Counted from the stretch's first letter, positions 52,782 to 61,741 are shown. The stretch: DNA of 62,630 nt from Novosphingobium sp. JCM 18896 (GCF_025938095.1 NZ_JAPCZF010000014.1:1-62630), one strand, 5' to 3'. Notes: generated by a model from the letters alone, not told the origin. Translations and numbers: made by a program.

Positions 52782-54083
52782 TCAATTCCCCTGTTCTGGC
52801 GCGGGAGCTGGGGCTGGAGTGGTCAGCCGCTCCAACCGCGCCTTGGCATTGTGATAAGTGGCAAGCGCATCGATTGCGGCGATGCGTGTGTCGGCGAGCG
52901 TGCGCTCGGCATCGAGCAGTTCGAGCTGGCCGAACTTGCCTTCACGGTATCCGATACGTGCAATCCGCGCGGCTTCCTGAGCCGCGGCAAGTGCCGGACC
53001 ATTCGCATTGCGCGCAGCTGTTGCGGCGTTATCCACCTCGGCTTGGGCGTCGGTAATGGCCTGCTCGATATCGAGCGCAGTCACCCGCCGCCTCGCTTCT
53101 GCCTGCGATCGCAGGGCCGAAGCCTGATCAACCGCCGCCCGGCCGGAATTGAATACCGGTATCGGGATAGAGAGCGTGAATAACGCAGCGGTGTCGCCAG
53201 TAGCCTCGAGACGGCGCAAGCCAGGTCCAAGCGTTACGTCGGGCACGCGCTGCGATTTCGCCAAGCGAACCCCGGCATCGGCATAGGCAAGGTCGGCATC
53301 GGCTGCAGCGAGGGCCAGAGTTCCACTGGCCTCGGCTGTGGTTGCGGGGCCGTAGCTGACCGCTGGGATCTTATCGAGCGCGTTCATGTCGAGAACGCCG
53401 ACGATCGGTTGCCCCAGGCGCCGCTCGAGATTGATCCTTGCGGCGTCGGCAAGGCGCTGTGCCCGATCGACGCCTGCCTGGGCATTGAGCCGTGCGACAT
53501 CGGCGCGTTGCTCCTCGATCGGCGAAGCACGGCCAGCTTGCACGCGCACGCGAGCGGCCGAGAATGCGTCGTTGGCGATGGAGAGTTGATCGCGCGCCGT
53601 GAAAGCCCGCCACTTGGTGGCCACGGCGTCGACATATAGCTGCGTCACCTGGAGCCGGACATCGGCCTGGGTGATCGCCGCTGTCAGCAGCGCACGACGG
53701 GTCTGCGCATCGGCGACGGCGATGCGGGCCGAGCGCTTGCCGCCCAGCTCAATTGGCACGGCAAAGCTGACCGTGGTCTCGGCAGAATTGAAGCCCTTGT
53801 AAGGACCGCTCCCAACCACGTTCTCGACCATCGTGTCGACGGTCGGATTGGGTCGAAGACCTGCTATCCGGCGGCCAGCTTGAGCGGCATGGATGCCCGC
53901 CTCGGCCGCCTCGACCGATGGCGCGCTACCGCCGGCTGCGCCGATGGCGTCTTCCAGCGCATATACGGCGATGGGGGTAGTCTGATCGGCTCTTGCCGGT
54001 GGCGCCGACGCCACCGGACTTTGCGCATGCGCCGCTGAGACGCATGACGTCGCGGCCAGAAGGGCCGCAATGATCCTGTGCAT
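52782..54083 (-). CDS. czcC: CzcC-type outer-membrane efflux channel (TolC family)
   Basis: 433-residue TolC-family protein with a signal peptide (IIAALLAATSCVSAAHAQ) and two OEP repeats rich in Ala and coiled-coil heptads (SIANDAFSAARVRVQAGRAS, AAQEAARIARIGYREGKFGQ). Typical for Czc systems, it completes the three-part efflux line with czcB and czcA. The C-terminal sequence ends with a Pro-rich tail (TTPAPAPAPEQG). Confidence 0.93.
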   Translation of the reverse strand: MHRIIAALLAATSCVSAAHAQSPVASAPPARADQTTPIAVYALEDAIGAAGGSAPSVEAAEAGIHAAQAGRRIAGLRPNPTVDTMVENVVGSGPYKGFNSAETTVSFAVPIELGGKRSARIAVADAQTRRALLTAAITQADVRLQVTQLYVDAVATKWRAFTARDQLSIANDAFSAARVRVQAGRASPIEEQRADVARLNAQAGVDRAQRLADAARINLERRLGQPIVGVLDMNALDKIPAVSYGPATTAEASGTLALAAADADLAYADAGVRLAKSQRVPDVTLGPGLRRLEATGDTAALFTLSIPIPVFNSGRAAVDQASALRSQAEARRRVTALDIEQAITDAQAEVDNAATAARNANGPALAAAQEAARIARIGYREGKFGQLELLDAERTLADTRIAAIDALATYHNAKARLERLTTPAPAPAPEQGN

Positions 54084-54148
54084 GTAGGAAACCTTGATGG
54101 ATTGACTTGGGCCCGCTCACCCGAAGGCGCGCAGGCGATGGCAACCAA

Positions 54149-54508
54149 TCAGGCGATAGGAGGCCTCAAGGCCGGGCCAGGTGACCAGCGGCCCATCACT
54201 TCCTCGTTTCCGAAGGACAAGTTTGGCGTCGGAAGAACTGCGGCGAGCGGAGCACCGTAAGCGCGCGGAAGGCAGGCTGCCGCGCCGCTGCAATGACCGT
54301 GATGCTGGATGGCCTTGTCCGAGCCTGTCTGCGACTGATCCGAGTCGCTAGGGGACTGATCAAGATCGCCTTCGCTATGAACATAGCCAGAGCATTCAAG
54401 GTCGCGTGCGCCCGAAAGCTCGCGTGCGTGGACCACCGTCGACGTGCCGATCGCCGCGATCATAAGCCAGAAAAGGAGAAGCCCCCGGCGAAACATGGTC
54501 AGGCGCAT
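54149..54508 (-). CDS. Small exported protein leading the czc operon
   Basis: 119-residue protein from the ATG at 54508 with AAGGA upstream. Signal peptide (LLLFWLMIAAIGTSTVVHA), then an Asp/Ser/His-containing region (SPSDSDQSQTGSDKAIQHHG) with three Cys (LECSGY, GHCSGAAACLP), and the conserved end ALRPPIA shared with the paralog at 40513. Small Cys/His proteins of this kind precede czcC in many sphingomonads and probably bind metal in the periplasm. It is the first gene after the MerR-type promoter. Confidence 0.75.
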   Translation of the reverse strand: MRLTMFRRGLLLFWLMIAAIGTSTVVHARELSGARDLECSGYVHSEGDLDQSPSDSDQSQTGSDKAIQHHGHCSGAAACLPRAYGAPLAAVLPTPNLSFGNEEVMGRWSPGPALRPPIA

Positions 54509-54707
54509 AGGTGATTTCCTTGCGCAAGTCACGGTCGTTTCGCCTCATTACGACCAGAGTGGAAGCTTTGGCCAGGCTTCGCAGGCATTGGCACGGCCAC
54601 GCCTGCGAACGCCATACCGGCGATCGCTCTTGCAACAGTGTCCAATCTTGAGGCGAGACGAGCCAATCCGATTTCCGATTCGCAGAGACTATGGCGTGGA
54701 CCTATGC

Positions 54708-54728
54708 ACCCTGAAGCCACTATAGGGT
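54708..54728 (-). promoter_or_regulatory. MerR-type promoter/operator of the czc operon
   Basis: Minus-strand reading gives TTGACC (-35, complement of 54726-54731), the interrupted palindrome ACCCTATAGTGGCTTCAGGGT, and a CATAGG-like -10 after a 19-base spacer. The long spacer and the palindrome are the hallmark of promoters twisted open by MerR-family activators; the sequence closely resembles CadR/PbrR sites. The regulator start codon is only 4 bases beyond the operator on the other side. Confidence 0.85.
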
Positions 54729-54732
54729 CAAG

Positions 54733-55131
54733 ATGAAAATTGGCGATCTTGCGAAACTGACCGACACGCGTGTCGAAACTATCCGTTTCTACGAAAAGGA
54801 GGGTCTGATTCCTCCGCCCGCGCGGACTTCGGGCAACTACCGCATCTACGAACAATCGCATCTAAACCGACTGTCCTTCATCCGGCGCTCGCGCGACCTT
54901 GGCTTCACACTCGATCAGGTCCGGCACCTGCTACGTCTGGCCGACGACCTCGATGCGCCCTGCGCAGAGATCGACGCCTTGGCCCAAGACAACCTGATCG
55001 TGATCGACCGCAAGATCGCCGACTTGTCGGCGCTCCGGCAGGAACTCGCCAAGCGATTGCATGGGTGCAAGACGGGAACGATTGCTCAATGCGGGATCGT
55101 CGAAGCGCTGTCTCCGCGTCCTTGCCCTTAG
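54733..55131 (+). CDS. cadR: Cd(II)/Pb(II)-responsive MerR-family regulator (CadR/PbrR-like)
   Basis: 132-residue MerR protein. N-terminal winged helix MKIGDLAKLTDTRVETIRFY, EKEGLIPPPARTSGNYRIY; dimerisation helix; metal Cys residues in DAPCAEIDAL and in LHGCKTGTIAQCGIVEAL, the three-Cys arrangement of CadR/PbrR. It is divergent from the czc operon with the operator between them, so it should activate that operon on metal binding. Its stop overlaps the true end of copB on the other strand. The exact metal is not decided by sequence. Confidence 0.92.
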   Translation: MKIGDLAKLTDTRVETIRFYEKEGLIPPPARTSGNYRIYEQSHLNRLSFIRRSRDLGFTLDQVRHLLRLADDLDAPCAEIDALAQDNLIVIDRKIADLSALRQELAKRLHGCKTGTIAQCGIVEALSPRPCP

Positions 55132-56103
55132 AACCACGCGCGAATGCCAGCGACGAAATTGACCCCGCCGGTTGAACCGCCATTTTGCCTCGCCAGGTCA
55201 GCTGTTTCGCCAAATTTCCGTTGCCACGAAACGCCAAGATAAGGCGCGAACTCTCGGCGGATCTCGTAGCGTAGGCGCAAGCCCGCCGCCATTTCGACGA
55301 GCCCGGACCCGATCCCGTTCGTTCGCCATCGTCTGCGCGGAGAACGTTGCTTCCGCTCTCGGCTGCAAGATCAGGCGCTGGGTGATCCGTTGATCGTAGT
55401 ATCCTTCGGCGCGAGCGAGCAGATCACCTTTGTCCGACAGGAACAACGCGCCGTCGACCTCGAACCAGTATGGCGCGAGTCCTTCTAGGCCAAGGACCGC
55501 GAAACTGCGCTTCGGCCCAAAACCGAGATCCTGGCGCAGGCCCGCCTGCAGGTTGAAGTAGGGACCGATCGCACGGCTGTAGAGCGCCTGGACTTCGGCT
55601 TCCTCGACGTCACCGCCAAGCAGGCCTCCGCCCTCGGTCTTCACAGTGATGCGATCGACGTCGCCGCCGAACCAAGCTTCCGCGTCCCAGGCGTAACCGT
55701 CGCGCGCCTTGCCCGATCTGATTTCAAACTGGTCGACCATGACCTGCGAATAGGTCATTCCTCCATGCTCGCGCATCATGCGCTCACGTACCGGCTCCAT
55801 CGCCTCCGCGCCCCAGATCCGGTCGGCGTAGTTGGCTTTCGGCGGAGCTGGCGCGGCTGTCGGACCAGCGAGCGCCGTCTCCTCGGGTATCGTTTCGACC
55901 AACGTGTGAGCGCCGTGATCGGAATGCGAGGTCTGTCGGAGAACGCAATGTCCCATCGCTGCATGCTCGGGCAGGCACGATCCCGCGGCGGGTGACGTGG
56001 GCGCCGGACTGGCGCCGTGCGTAGTGTGGTCCATCGACTGCGCCAAGACGGGCTCGCCCCAGAGGACCAGAATGAGCGCTGCAATGCGTACGGTTGCCCT
56101 CAT
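55128..56103 (-). pseudogene. copB: Copper resistance protein B (CopB/PcoB), C-terminal frameshift
   Basis: Outer-membrane CopB homologue with signal peptide (VRIAALILVLWGEPVLAQ), a metal-rich N-terminal linker (CLPEHAAMGHC) and the family barrel (DAEAWFGGDVDRITVKTEGG, YSRAIGPYFNLQAGLRQDLG). After ANER, at about 55305, the frame shifts. One G fewer restores IGSGLVEMAAGLRLRYEIRR and the terminal strand GGVNFVAGIRAWF to a TAA at 55128. The existing open frame instead continues to 55198 with a foreign end and lacks the last strands. This is true decay or one extra base in the sequence. Confidence 0.85.
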
Positions 56104-57899
56104 GCAGGCTCGCCTTCGTCCGGTCGAACGGTGACGATCTGCATCATGCCAGCGTGCATGTGATAAAGCAGATGGCAATGGAACGCCCAGTCGCCAACGG
56201 CATCGGCGGTGAGGTCGAACGTCACGGTCCCGCCTGGCTGGACCTGAACCGTATGCTTGCGAGCGGCAAATTCCCCGTGCCCGGCAACGAGCTCGAAGAA
56301 ATGTCCGTGCAGATGGATCGGATGCCCCATCATGGTGTCATTGACCAAGGTCACACGCACACGCTCGTTCTTGCGGAACGCGATCGGCGCCGTGACCTCG
56401 TTGAGCTTCACGCCGTCGAAGGCCCACATGTAGCGTTCCATGTTGCCAGTCAGGTGGATGCGAAGTGATCGGCCCGGTGCGCGAAGGTCGGGATTGCGCT
56501 CGACTGCGATCAGGTCTTGATAGACGAGGACCCTGTGCCCCACATTTTCGAGCCCCTGGCCAGGTTCGCCGGTTCGATCGACGGGCATCGGCGAAATGGT
56601 CTGAACGGTTGGCGTGTCCTTCACCTCTGGTGCGACCCGCATGTCGCGCATCGCATGGGCCATCTTGCCGGAGCCGTGATCGTGCGCCGCGCCCTCGCGC
56701 GCCGGCGCACAGTGCCCCATTGCTGCATGTTCGGGCGAGCAGGATGACGCCGGAGCCTTCGCCGTCGGCTCCATACTGCCTATGCCCATGTCCTTCATAT
56801 CGGCCAATGGTCGAGCGCGGAGCGGCGGCACGGGCGCGATCATGCCCGCGCGCGGGGCCAAGGTTGCACGCGCCAGACCGGAGCGATCCACCGTCTCGCC
56901 GATGATCGTATAGGCCGTGCCTTCGGTCGGCTCGACGACGAGGTCGTAGGTTTCGGCGACCGCGATCTGCAGTTCGTCGACCGATACGGGCCGCACCGCC
57001 AACCCATCGGCCTGCACGACGGTAAGCGTCAGCCCTGGAATGCGGAAGTTGAACGTCGTCATCGCCGAAGCGTTGATGATGCGCAGACGGACCCGCTCGC
57101 CTGGCCGGAACAAGGCCGTCCAGTTGTCCTCTGGGCCGTGGCCGTTGACCAGATAGGTGTAGGCGACCCCAGTGACGTCGGAGATGTCAGTTGGCTCCAT
57201 CCGCATCTTCGCCCAGGCCAACCGATCCCGCTCGGTCTGATCTCGACCGGCAAGCAGACCCGCGAGCGTCTGCTTCTGGTAATTGAAATAGCCGCCCTGC
57301 TGCTTGAGCTTCTTGAACAGGGTGTGCGGATGCGCCTGGCTATGGTCGGACAATACAATGACATGCTCTCGATCCGAGCGAATGGGATCCTCGCCCTTGG
57401 GATCGATCACGATCGGGCCGTAGAGGCCCAACTGCTCCTGCAGCCCCGAATGGCTGTGATACCAATAGGTACCGTATTGCCCGATCGGGAACTCGTATAC
57501 GAACGTCGAGCGAGGCTTGATCCCAGGGAAGCTCACGCCGGGAACACCGTCCATGTGGAAGGGGAGGATGAGCCCGTGCCAATGTATGGAGCTATCCTCA
57601 TCGAGCGCATTCTCCACATGGAGGCGCACGGTCTGTCCCTCGCGAAGACGGATAAGGGGCCCTGGCACCGTACCGTTGATGCCGATGGCGTGACTCTGAC
57701 GTCCACTGATCGTCATCGTCTGATGGGCGATCCTGAGGTGGATGTCGTCGCCCGATATGGCGGGCAACGTGCGGACCAAACCCGATGATGAGGGCTGCGC
57801 CCAGGCCGGCAGCCAAGCCGCAAGAGCGGCGCTACCGCCGACACGGACAGCGCCGCGCAACACTCCTCGTCGATCGATTGGGCATTTTTGCCCGATCAT
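56100..57899 (-). CDS. copA: Copper-resistance multicopper oxidase CopA/PcoA
   Basis: 599-residue periplasmic multicopper oxidase. Tat signal DRRGVLRGAVRVGGSAALAA; copper ligands in SIHWHGLIL, YWYHSHSG, HPIHLHGHFF and FHCHLLYHMHAGMM. The Met/His-rich linker (DMKDMGIGSMEPT, CSPEHAAMGHC, HDHGSGKMAHAM) should bind extra Cu(I). It oxidises Cu(I) to the less toxic Cu(II). copB starts inside its stop (ATGA). The pair has its own promoter upstream at about 58.03 kb. Confidence 0.95.
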   Translation of the reverse strand: MIGQKCPIDRRGVLRGAVRVGGSAALAAWLPAWAQPSSSGLVRTLPAISGDDIHLRIAHQTMTISGRQSHAIGINGTVPGPLIRLREGQTVRLHVENALDEDSSIHWHGLILPFHMDGVPGVSFPGIKPRSTFVYEFPIGQYGTYWYHSHSGLQEQLGLYGPIVIDPKGEDPIRSDREHVIVLSDHSQAHPHTLFKKLKQQGGYFNYQKQTLAGLLAGRDQTERDRLAWAKMRMEPTDISDVTGVAYTYLVNGHGPEDNWTALFRPGERVRLRIINASAMTTFNFRIPGLTLTVVQADGLAVRPVSVDELQIAVAETYDLVVEPTEGTAYTIIGETVDRSGLARATLAPRAGMIAPVPPLRARPLADMKDMGIGSMEPTAKAPASSCSPEHAAMGHCAPAREGAAHDHGSGKMAHAMRDMRVAPEVKDTPTVQTISPMPVDRTGEPGQGLENVGHRVLVYQDLIAVERNPDLRAPGRSLRIHLTGNMERYMWAFDGVKLNEVTAPIAFRKNERVRVTLVNDTMMGHPIHLHGHFFELVAGHGEFAARKHTVQVQPGGTVTFDLTADAVGDWAFHCHLLYHMHAGMMQIVTVRPDEGEPA

Positions 57900-58022
57900 C
57901 GTCGATTTCCAGATGTAACTGATATTGGACGCCCCAAAGACTCTCCCTTGGCATGGAGCAATTCAGTTCTCGAAAATCTTGCGGGCATGGAATCTCGCCA
58001 TTGCTAGGATTCCGATGCCATA

Positions 58023-58048
58023 ACTCCCGTACCATAGTACGGAGTCAA
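58023..58048 (-). promoter_or_regulatory. MerR-type promoter/operator of copAB
   Basis: On the minus strand, TTGACT (-35), then the palindrome ACTCCGTAC-TATG-GTACGGGAGT, then TTATGG (-10) at 19-base spacing. The half-site GTACGG and layout resemble the mer operator more than a CueR site. No regulator gene follows on the plus side: after AAG-ATG the frame stops within 8 codons, so a divergent merR-type gene may have been lost. Confidence 0.75.
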
Positions 58049-58049
58049 G

Positions 58050-58599
58050 ATGGCCCGCCAGCCAATGCGGTGACGCTCCGCCCTTTGATATCGAGGTATC
58101 GACGTGAATGGACGGGGGGGCGGAGGAATTCTGGCCCGTTGAACGTCAGCAAGGTTGGCGTCTGTCACCCCCGCGCTCGGACGCGTTCAACGGCAGGTAT
58201 TGGCATCGCCAGACTTTCATGATGCCTGCGGCGAACGGCGGACTTTGGTCGGTAGCAGGCGGTCGGGCTGGGAGGGGGCGGCAGCGCCCAACGAAGAGGC
58301 CATTGCCGATCGATCTGGACTCGCTCGACACCGGACCTTCTCTCCGGCTGAGGTATGGCATACCGTGATAGCTCAAAAGAAAGTTTGAGTGTGATTTTCG
58401 CGATTGCCATCACGGCCACCTCCGTAATCGCCTGGACTTTTCTCGAGGCCGTCGGGCGGACTTTAAATTGCGAAGGCAACGCTCGGCCCAGCGGTCCGAA
58501 GCGATTCTTTTTTTTGCCGGAGAACCCGTTGCTTTTTGGTGGGCACGACAGATGCGCGGCTACCGGAAAATGGCGACGGTAACCGCGTCTCGCAGCGAC
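58050..58599. other. Intergenic stretch, possible decayed sequence
   Basis: No gene supported. Plus-strand frames here lack ribosome binding sites and have unusual composition. A block near 58157 (TTCAACGGCAGGTATTGGCA) resembles the dispersed repeat. Confidence 0.4.
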
Positions 58600-60561
58600 T
58601 TAGAGCAGCTTGTTATACGTGTCGAAAATCGCCTGGGCCCTATCAAGCGTTTTTGGCACCGCCCCCGTCTTCGCGTCGAGCATTTTGGGATTTCGGATGA
58701 GCCAAGCGGCAGGCGTAAAGTGGTCGAATTGGGGCGTATCAGGGGGCATTAATGCGAAGGCTGCCTCAGCTTGCTTCACGAGACGATCCGTGCCGTTCCC
58801 AGCCTTTTTCAATGTTTCTGCTGTCTGCTTTTGCTTATCCTCGAGCTCGTAGGTCCCGTTGAGGATGGTGGCGAACAGATCCGGTTCGAACATGTCTTCG
58901 ATATCAGCTTCCGGGCGCTCCATGAAATCAGCCATGGTGTAGAAGTGCTCGGCCTTTAGCACTTCGGCGCGCTTCAGGTCCTCAACCTTGCGATTGTCGC
59001 CCTTGGCTTGGTCGGAAAGCACCGCGATATGCAGGGCGTTGCCCGCGAACATCGCGACAAACGGTCTGATCTTATCGATGCCGCCTGCGGGGCATAGGGT
59101 CCATCTGGCATCAAGGCCTGCCCTACCGCGCCGCCTGAGCGCATCCGACAGGGCTTGGATGTAAAGTATATCACCGGGACCTTCGACGAGCATTGTGTGC
59201 TTGCCGACGAATAGCGACTGGGTGATCTCGTACCCCAGCGCACCCTGCAGGGGAAACAGCGTATCGGGGTCGCGGGTGAGGACGTCACTGCGAACCTTGG
59301 TTCCGAGTGGCATACGCCGCACGCCCTTCATTTCGACTTGGTCCTCGACAATCCGGACCGACGCTAGCTCATCTGCGGGCACCATGAACGGCGAGTGGGT
59401 CGAGTAGATGATCTGGTGATGCGGCGCGAGCTTGTCCTTGAAGAACCGAAGCAGATCAGCCTGGGCCTTGCCATGCAGGGTAAGGCCCGGCTCATCAAGC
59501 AACAGCACGACCGGGGTCTCTTCGTCTTTCACCTGCGCAAACTTCACGAGGAAGGAGAAGAACCACACGAAGCCCGCGCTCCGCTCCGAGAACGGCGTGT
59601 CTACACGGTGAAGCTGATTGTTGATGCGTGCCCAAGCGATTGTGCCCGAATTGAGCGGGGCCTGGTCTCCCGGCCGAGCCTGCTCCACGCGGACCACGAC
59701 GTTGAGGTCCGGGTTCTGAGTCCAGTATTCCAGCACTTGGTCGGTGATGTTGTTCGATGCTGCCTGAAGTCGGGCGTTGAACGTCTCGTACGTCGTGACG
59801 TTTGTGATTTCGTCGATCGATACCCCGGCATAGTCGAGAAACTCGGAAAAGAGCTTTGCCCCACGGTTTTCTTCGGTATTTATTTGCCCGCTCGCGATTA
59901 GCTGGCGCGTCTGCTCCAGTTGAATTGCACCGTCCATGCGATCGTAGGACGAAAAGTACATGAACTTAGGCAGCATCGCCTTGATGAGATTGTTCACCTC
60001 GTTCGTGACGGAACCTTTGGCGTCCAGGTGAGCCTTGAGTTCCTGATGCCGCGCGGTCGGTGATGAAAGTTTAGCGAGAGCGTCGATCAGATCGGAGGTG
60101 GTGGTTATCTGGGCGAGAACTGCCCGCTCGGATTCGTCCAGCGCGAAACGGTCGTACAGGTTTGCGAGCGCGGCTAGATAATCGAGTTCTGCATTGACCA
60201 CGATCCCGGCACCGTAGCGGCGCTCGATGGTAACTAGATCATTCTTGAGAACGCCTTTTCCGACAGCGGTCTCGATCTTCGACCGGTCCGGCGTCTGGAG
60301 GCGCCACTTGGTCGAAATCGCCAATGCTTCGCTACCTCCGTGGCGCGCCTCGTATTGGGTCAGTAGCCTCCGGGGGTAGTCGCGCTCCTTATCGAAGATC
60401 GCTGGCGTCGACGGATGAGGATTTAGTGCGGCAAGGGCGAGCAGTATGGCACTCTTGCCCGCCTCGTTCTTCCCGACGAGACACGTCACTGGGTCTATCG
60501 AGAATTCTTGGCTGTCATCGACCGACCTGAAGTTGGTGATGTGGACTTTTTCGAGCTGCAT
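58600..60561 (-). CDS. OLD-family ATP-dependent endonuclease (AAA ATPase + TOPRIM)
   Basis: About 653 residues from the ATG at 60561, which follows AGGGGG. The ABC/SMC-like ATPase has Walker A CLVGKNEAGKSAILLAL, signature-like FSERSAGFVWFF, Walker B VVLLLDEPGLTLH and H-loop IIYSTHSPFMV. The C-terminal TOPRIM-type nuclease shows MLVEGPGDILYIQAL and IAVLSDQAKGD. This is the class 1 OLD architecture. OLD proteins abort or cleave phage DNA in several bacteria; no partner genes (such as UvrD/Gabija GajB) lie beside it. It is a candidate stand-alone defence gene. Confidence 0.88.
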   Translation of the reverse strand: MQLEKVHITNFRSVDDSQEFSIDPVTCLVGKNEAGKSAILLALAALNPHPSTPAIFDKERDYPRRLLTQYEARHGGSEALAISTKWRLQTPDRSKIETAVGKGVLKNDLVTIERRYGAGIVVNAELDYLAALANLYDRFALDESERAVLAQITTTSDLIDALAKLSSPTARHQELKAHLDAKGSVTNEVNNLIKAMLPKFMYFSSYDRMDGAIQLEQTRQLIASGQINTEENRGAKLFSEFLDYAGVSIDEITNVTTYETFNARLQAASNNITDQVLEYWTQNPDLNVVVRVEQARPGDQAPLNSGTIAWARINNQLHRVDTPFSERSAGFVWFFSFLVKFAQVKDEETPVVLLLDEPGLTLHGKAQADLLRFFKDKLAPHHQIIYSTHSPFMVPADELASVRIVEDQVEMKGVRRMPLGTKVRSDVLTRDPDTLFPLQGALGYEITQSLFVGKHTMLVEGPGDILYIQALSDALRRRGRAGLDARWTLCPAGGIDKIRPFVAMFAGNALHIAVLSDQAKGDNRKVEDLKRAEVLKAEHFYTMADFMERPEADIEDMFEPDLFATILNGTYELEDKQKQTAETLKKAGNGTDRLVKQAEAAFALMPPDTPQFDHFTPAAWLIRNPKMLDAKTGAVPKTLDRAQAIFDTYNKLL

Positions 60562-60618
60562 GTGGCCCCCTGATCTATTGTCATCGCGAGAATTTAGATC
60601 ACGATCGAGCAATTTCAA

Positions 60619-60999
60619 CGCATGAGCGTTGACAGACCCGCGGGCGAACTTCGTTTTTTTCCGATTTTTTGAGGGATTGTGAGTTTGGGTCTTCCACCCT
60701 GTTCCGGCTCGGCATGCTACTTGGACTGGAAAAAGCCTTGCTGGTTATTGAAGCTCACGCGATCGCGACGTCAGCCAATCAAATAAAAGTAGCTAGCATA
60801 TCACACGCTTAGTAAGCGGGCTTGTCAGCCCATCCGGCCGCGGCGACGGTGCCAGAGGCACTTGAATGAACGGCCGGTTGTTGCGTTTGAGCCTTTCAGT
60901 CCGGTCTCTCCAACCAACCTGGCGCAATGAGCTGCCTGAATGAACGTCCGTTTCTCGCTTTTCCCTTCGGATTTCGGAAGGTCCGCGACGTCCAACCGA
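60619..60999. repeat. Intergenic region with two copies of a dispersed repeat
   Basis: Copies GAATGAACGGCCGGTTGTTG (60864-60883) and GAATGAACGTCCGTTTCTCG (60938-60957) are about 75 bases apart and in the same orientation. Related copies, some inverted, occur at 19318, 22301, 27772 and 30527. A short A/T-rich tract lies near 60650-60670. No gene supported. Confidence 0.5.
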
Positions 61000-61617
61000 T
61001 CAGACCCCATATCGCTTGTTCCCGCCGCTCGTAATACAATATCGCCCGCCCCGTGGTCCAATGCATACGCGTGATCCGCGGCAAGGGCAGCTCGAGCCAC
61101 CGCTATAGAGATCATTTGATCTGGATCGCGTCGAGCGAGCTTGATTGTAAGTGGCGCGCGCCCGGCGAGGTTTCTCCTGCCGCGCGCGTGTCCTGCGCTC
61201 GTCGCTCAGAGATACATCCGGAATTTCGTAGTTGCTGTCGGCGCTGATGTTGGAATTCAAGAGCCCGTTCGGCCGCGTCGAATGAGTGCCGGGTGCTGCC
61301 TTCCCGTAGCTACGCTGCTGCGGCCCAGATCCGCCGAGGGGTGATCTGTCGGCCAAGAGGTCGGATCGAACCCAGCATCGTTGGGTCCCGTCAACACGTG
61401 ACCATCCATCACGTTGGTCGCTGATGGCCAGTTGTTGCCCGCGGCGCAGACCTGCCACAACGGGTGAGGCAGGTGACGCATCCGATCGACAATTGAGCGA
61501 ACGAACAGAAACGTATCTTGTCTCGTTCGCCGCGTTTGTTGGATCCGATTGAGCCTCCGTGCACCCGCCCGTGGCGACGATCGCCATCATGCAGATCAGC
61601 GTTGATATCCTGCGCAT
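61000..61617 (-). CDS. SH3-domain lipoprotein
   Basis: 205-residue protein with lipobox (AIVATGGC), a bacterial SH3 domain (TRYVSVRSLNCRSDASPASP to RCWVRSDLL), a flexible basic linker, and a Cys-containing C-terminal motif CPCRGSRVCIGPRGGRYCIT seen in other alphaproteobacterial SH3 lipoproteins. SH3 domains usually bind cell-wall peptides. Start ATG at 61617. Envelope function is likely, and the exact role is unknown. Confidence 0.8.
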   Translation of the reverse strand: MRRISTLICMMAIVATGGCTEAQSDPTNAANETRYVSVRSLNCRSDASPASPVVAGLRRGQQLAISDQRDGWSRVDGTQRCWVRSDLLADRSPLGGSGPQQRSYGKAAPGTHSTRPNGLLNSNISADSNYEIPDVSLSDERRTRARQEKPRRARATYNQARSTRSRSNDLYSGGSSCPCRGSRVCIGPRGGRYCITSGGNKRYGV

Positions 61618-61741
61618 ATTTCCCCCGTCGCCTCATCCGCAAATTTGGAGGGTGGGCGCAATCTTTAGCCGTTCGAGAATGGACTGAATTGGGGGCAATC
61701 GCTGGGCGCAAAACATCGCCGCCGATGGAAGCAAGGCACCA

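Noticed and set aside
51150..53183. 677-codon plus-strand frame
   Set aside because: It is antisense to czcA, czcB and czcC, with low-complexity Arg/Asp composition and no domain.
60825..61115. 96-codon minus-strand frame
   Set aside because: It overlaps the SH3 lipoprotein end and the repeats, and no family is recognisable.
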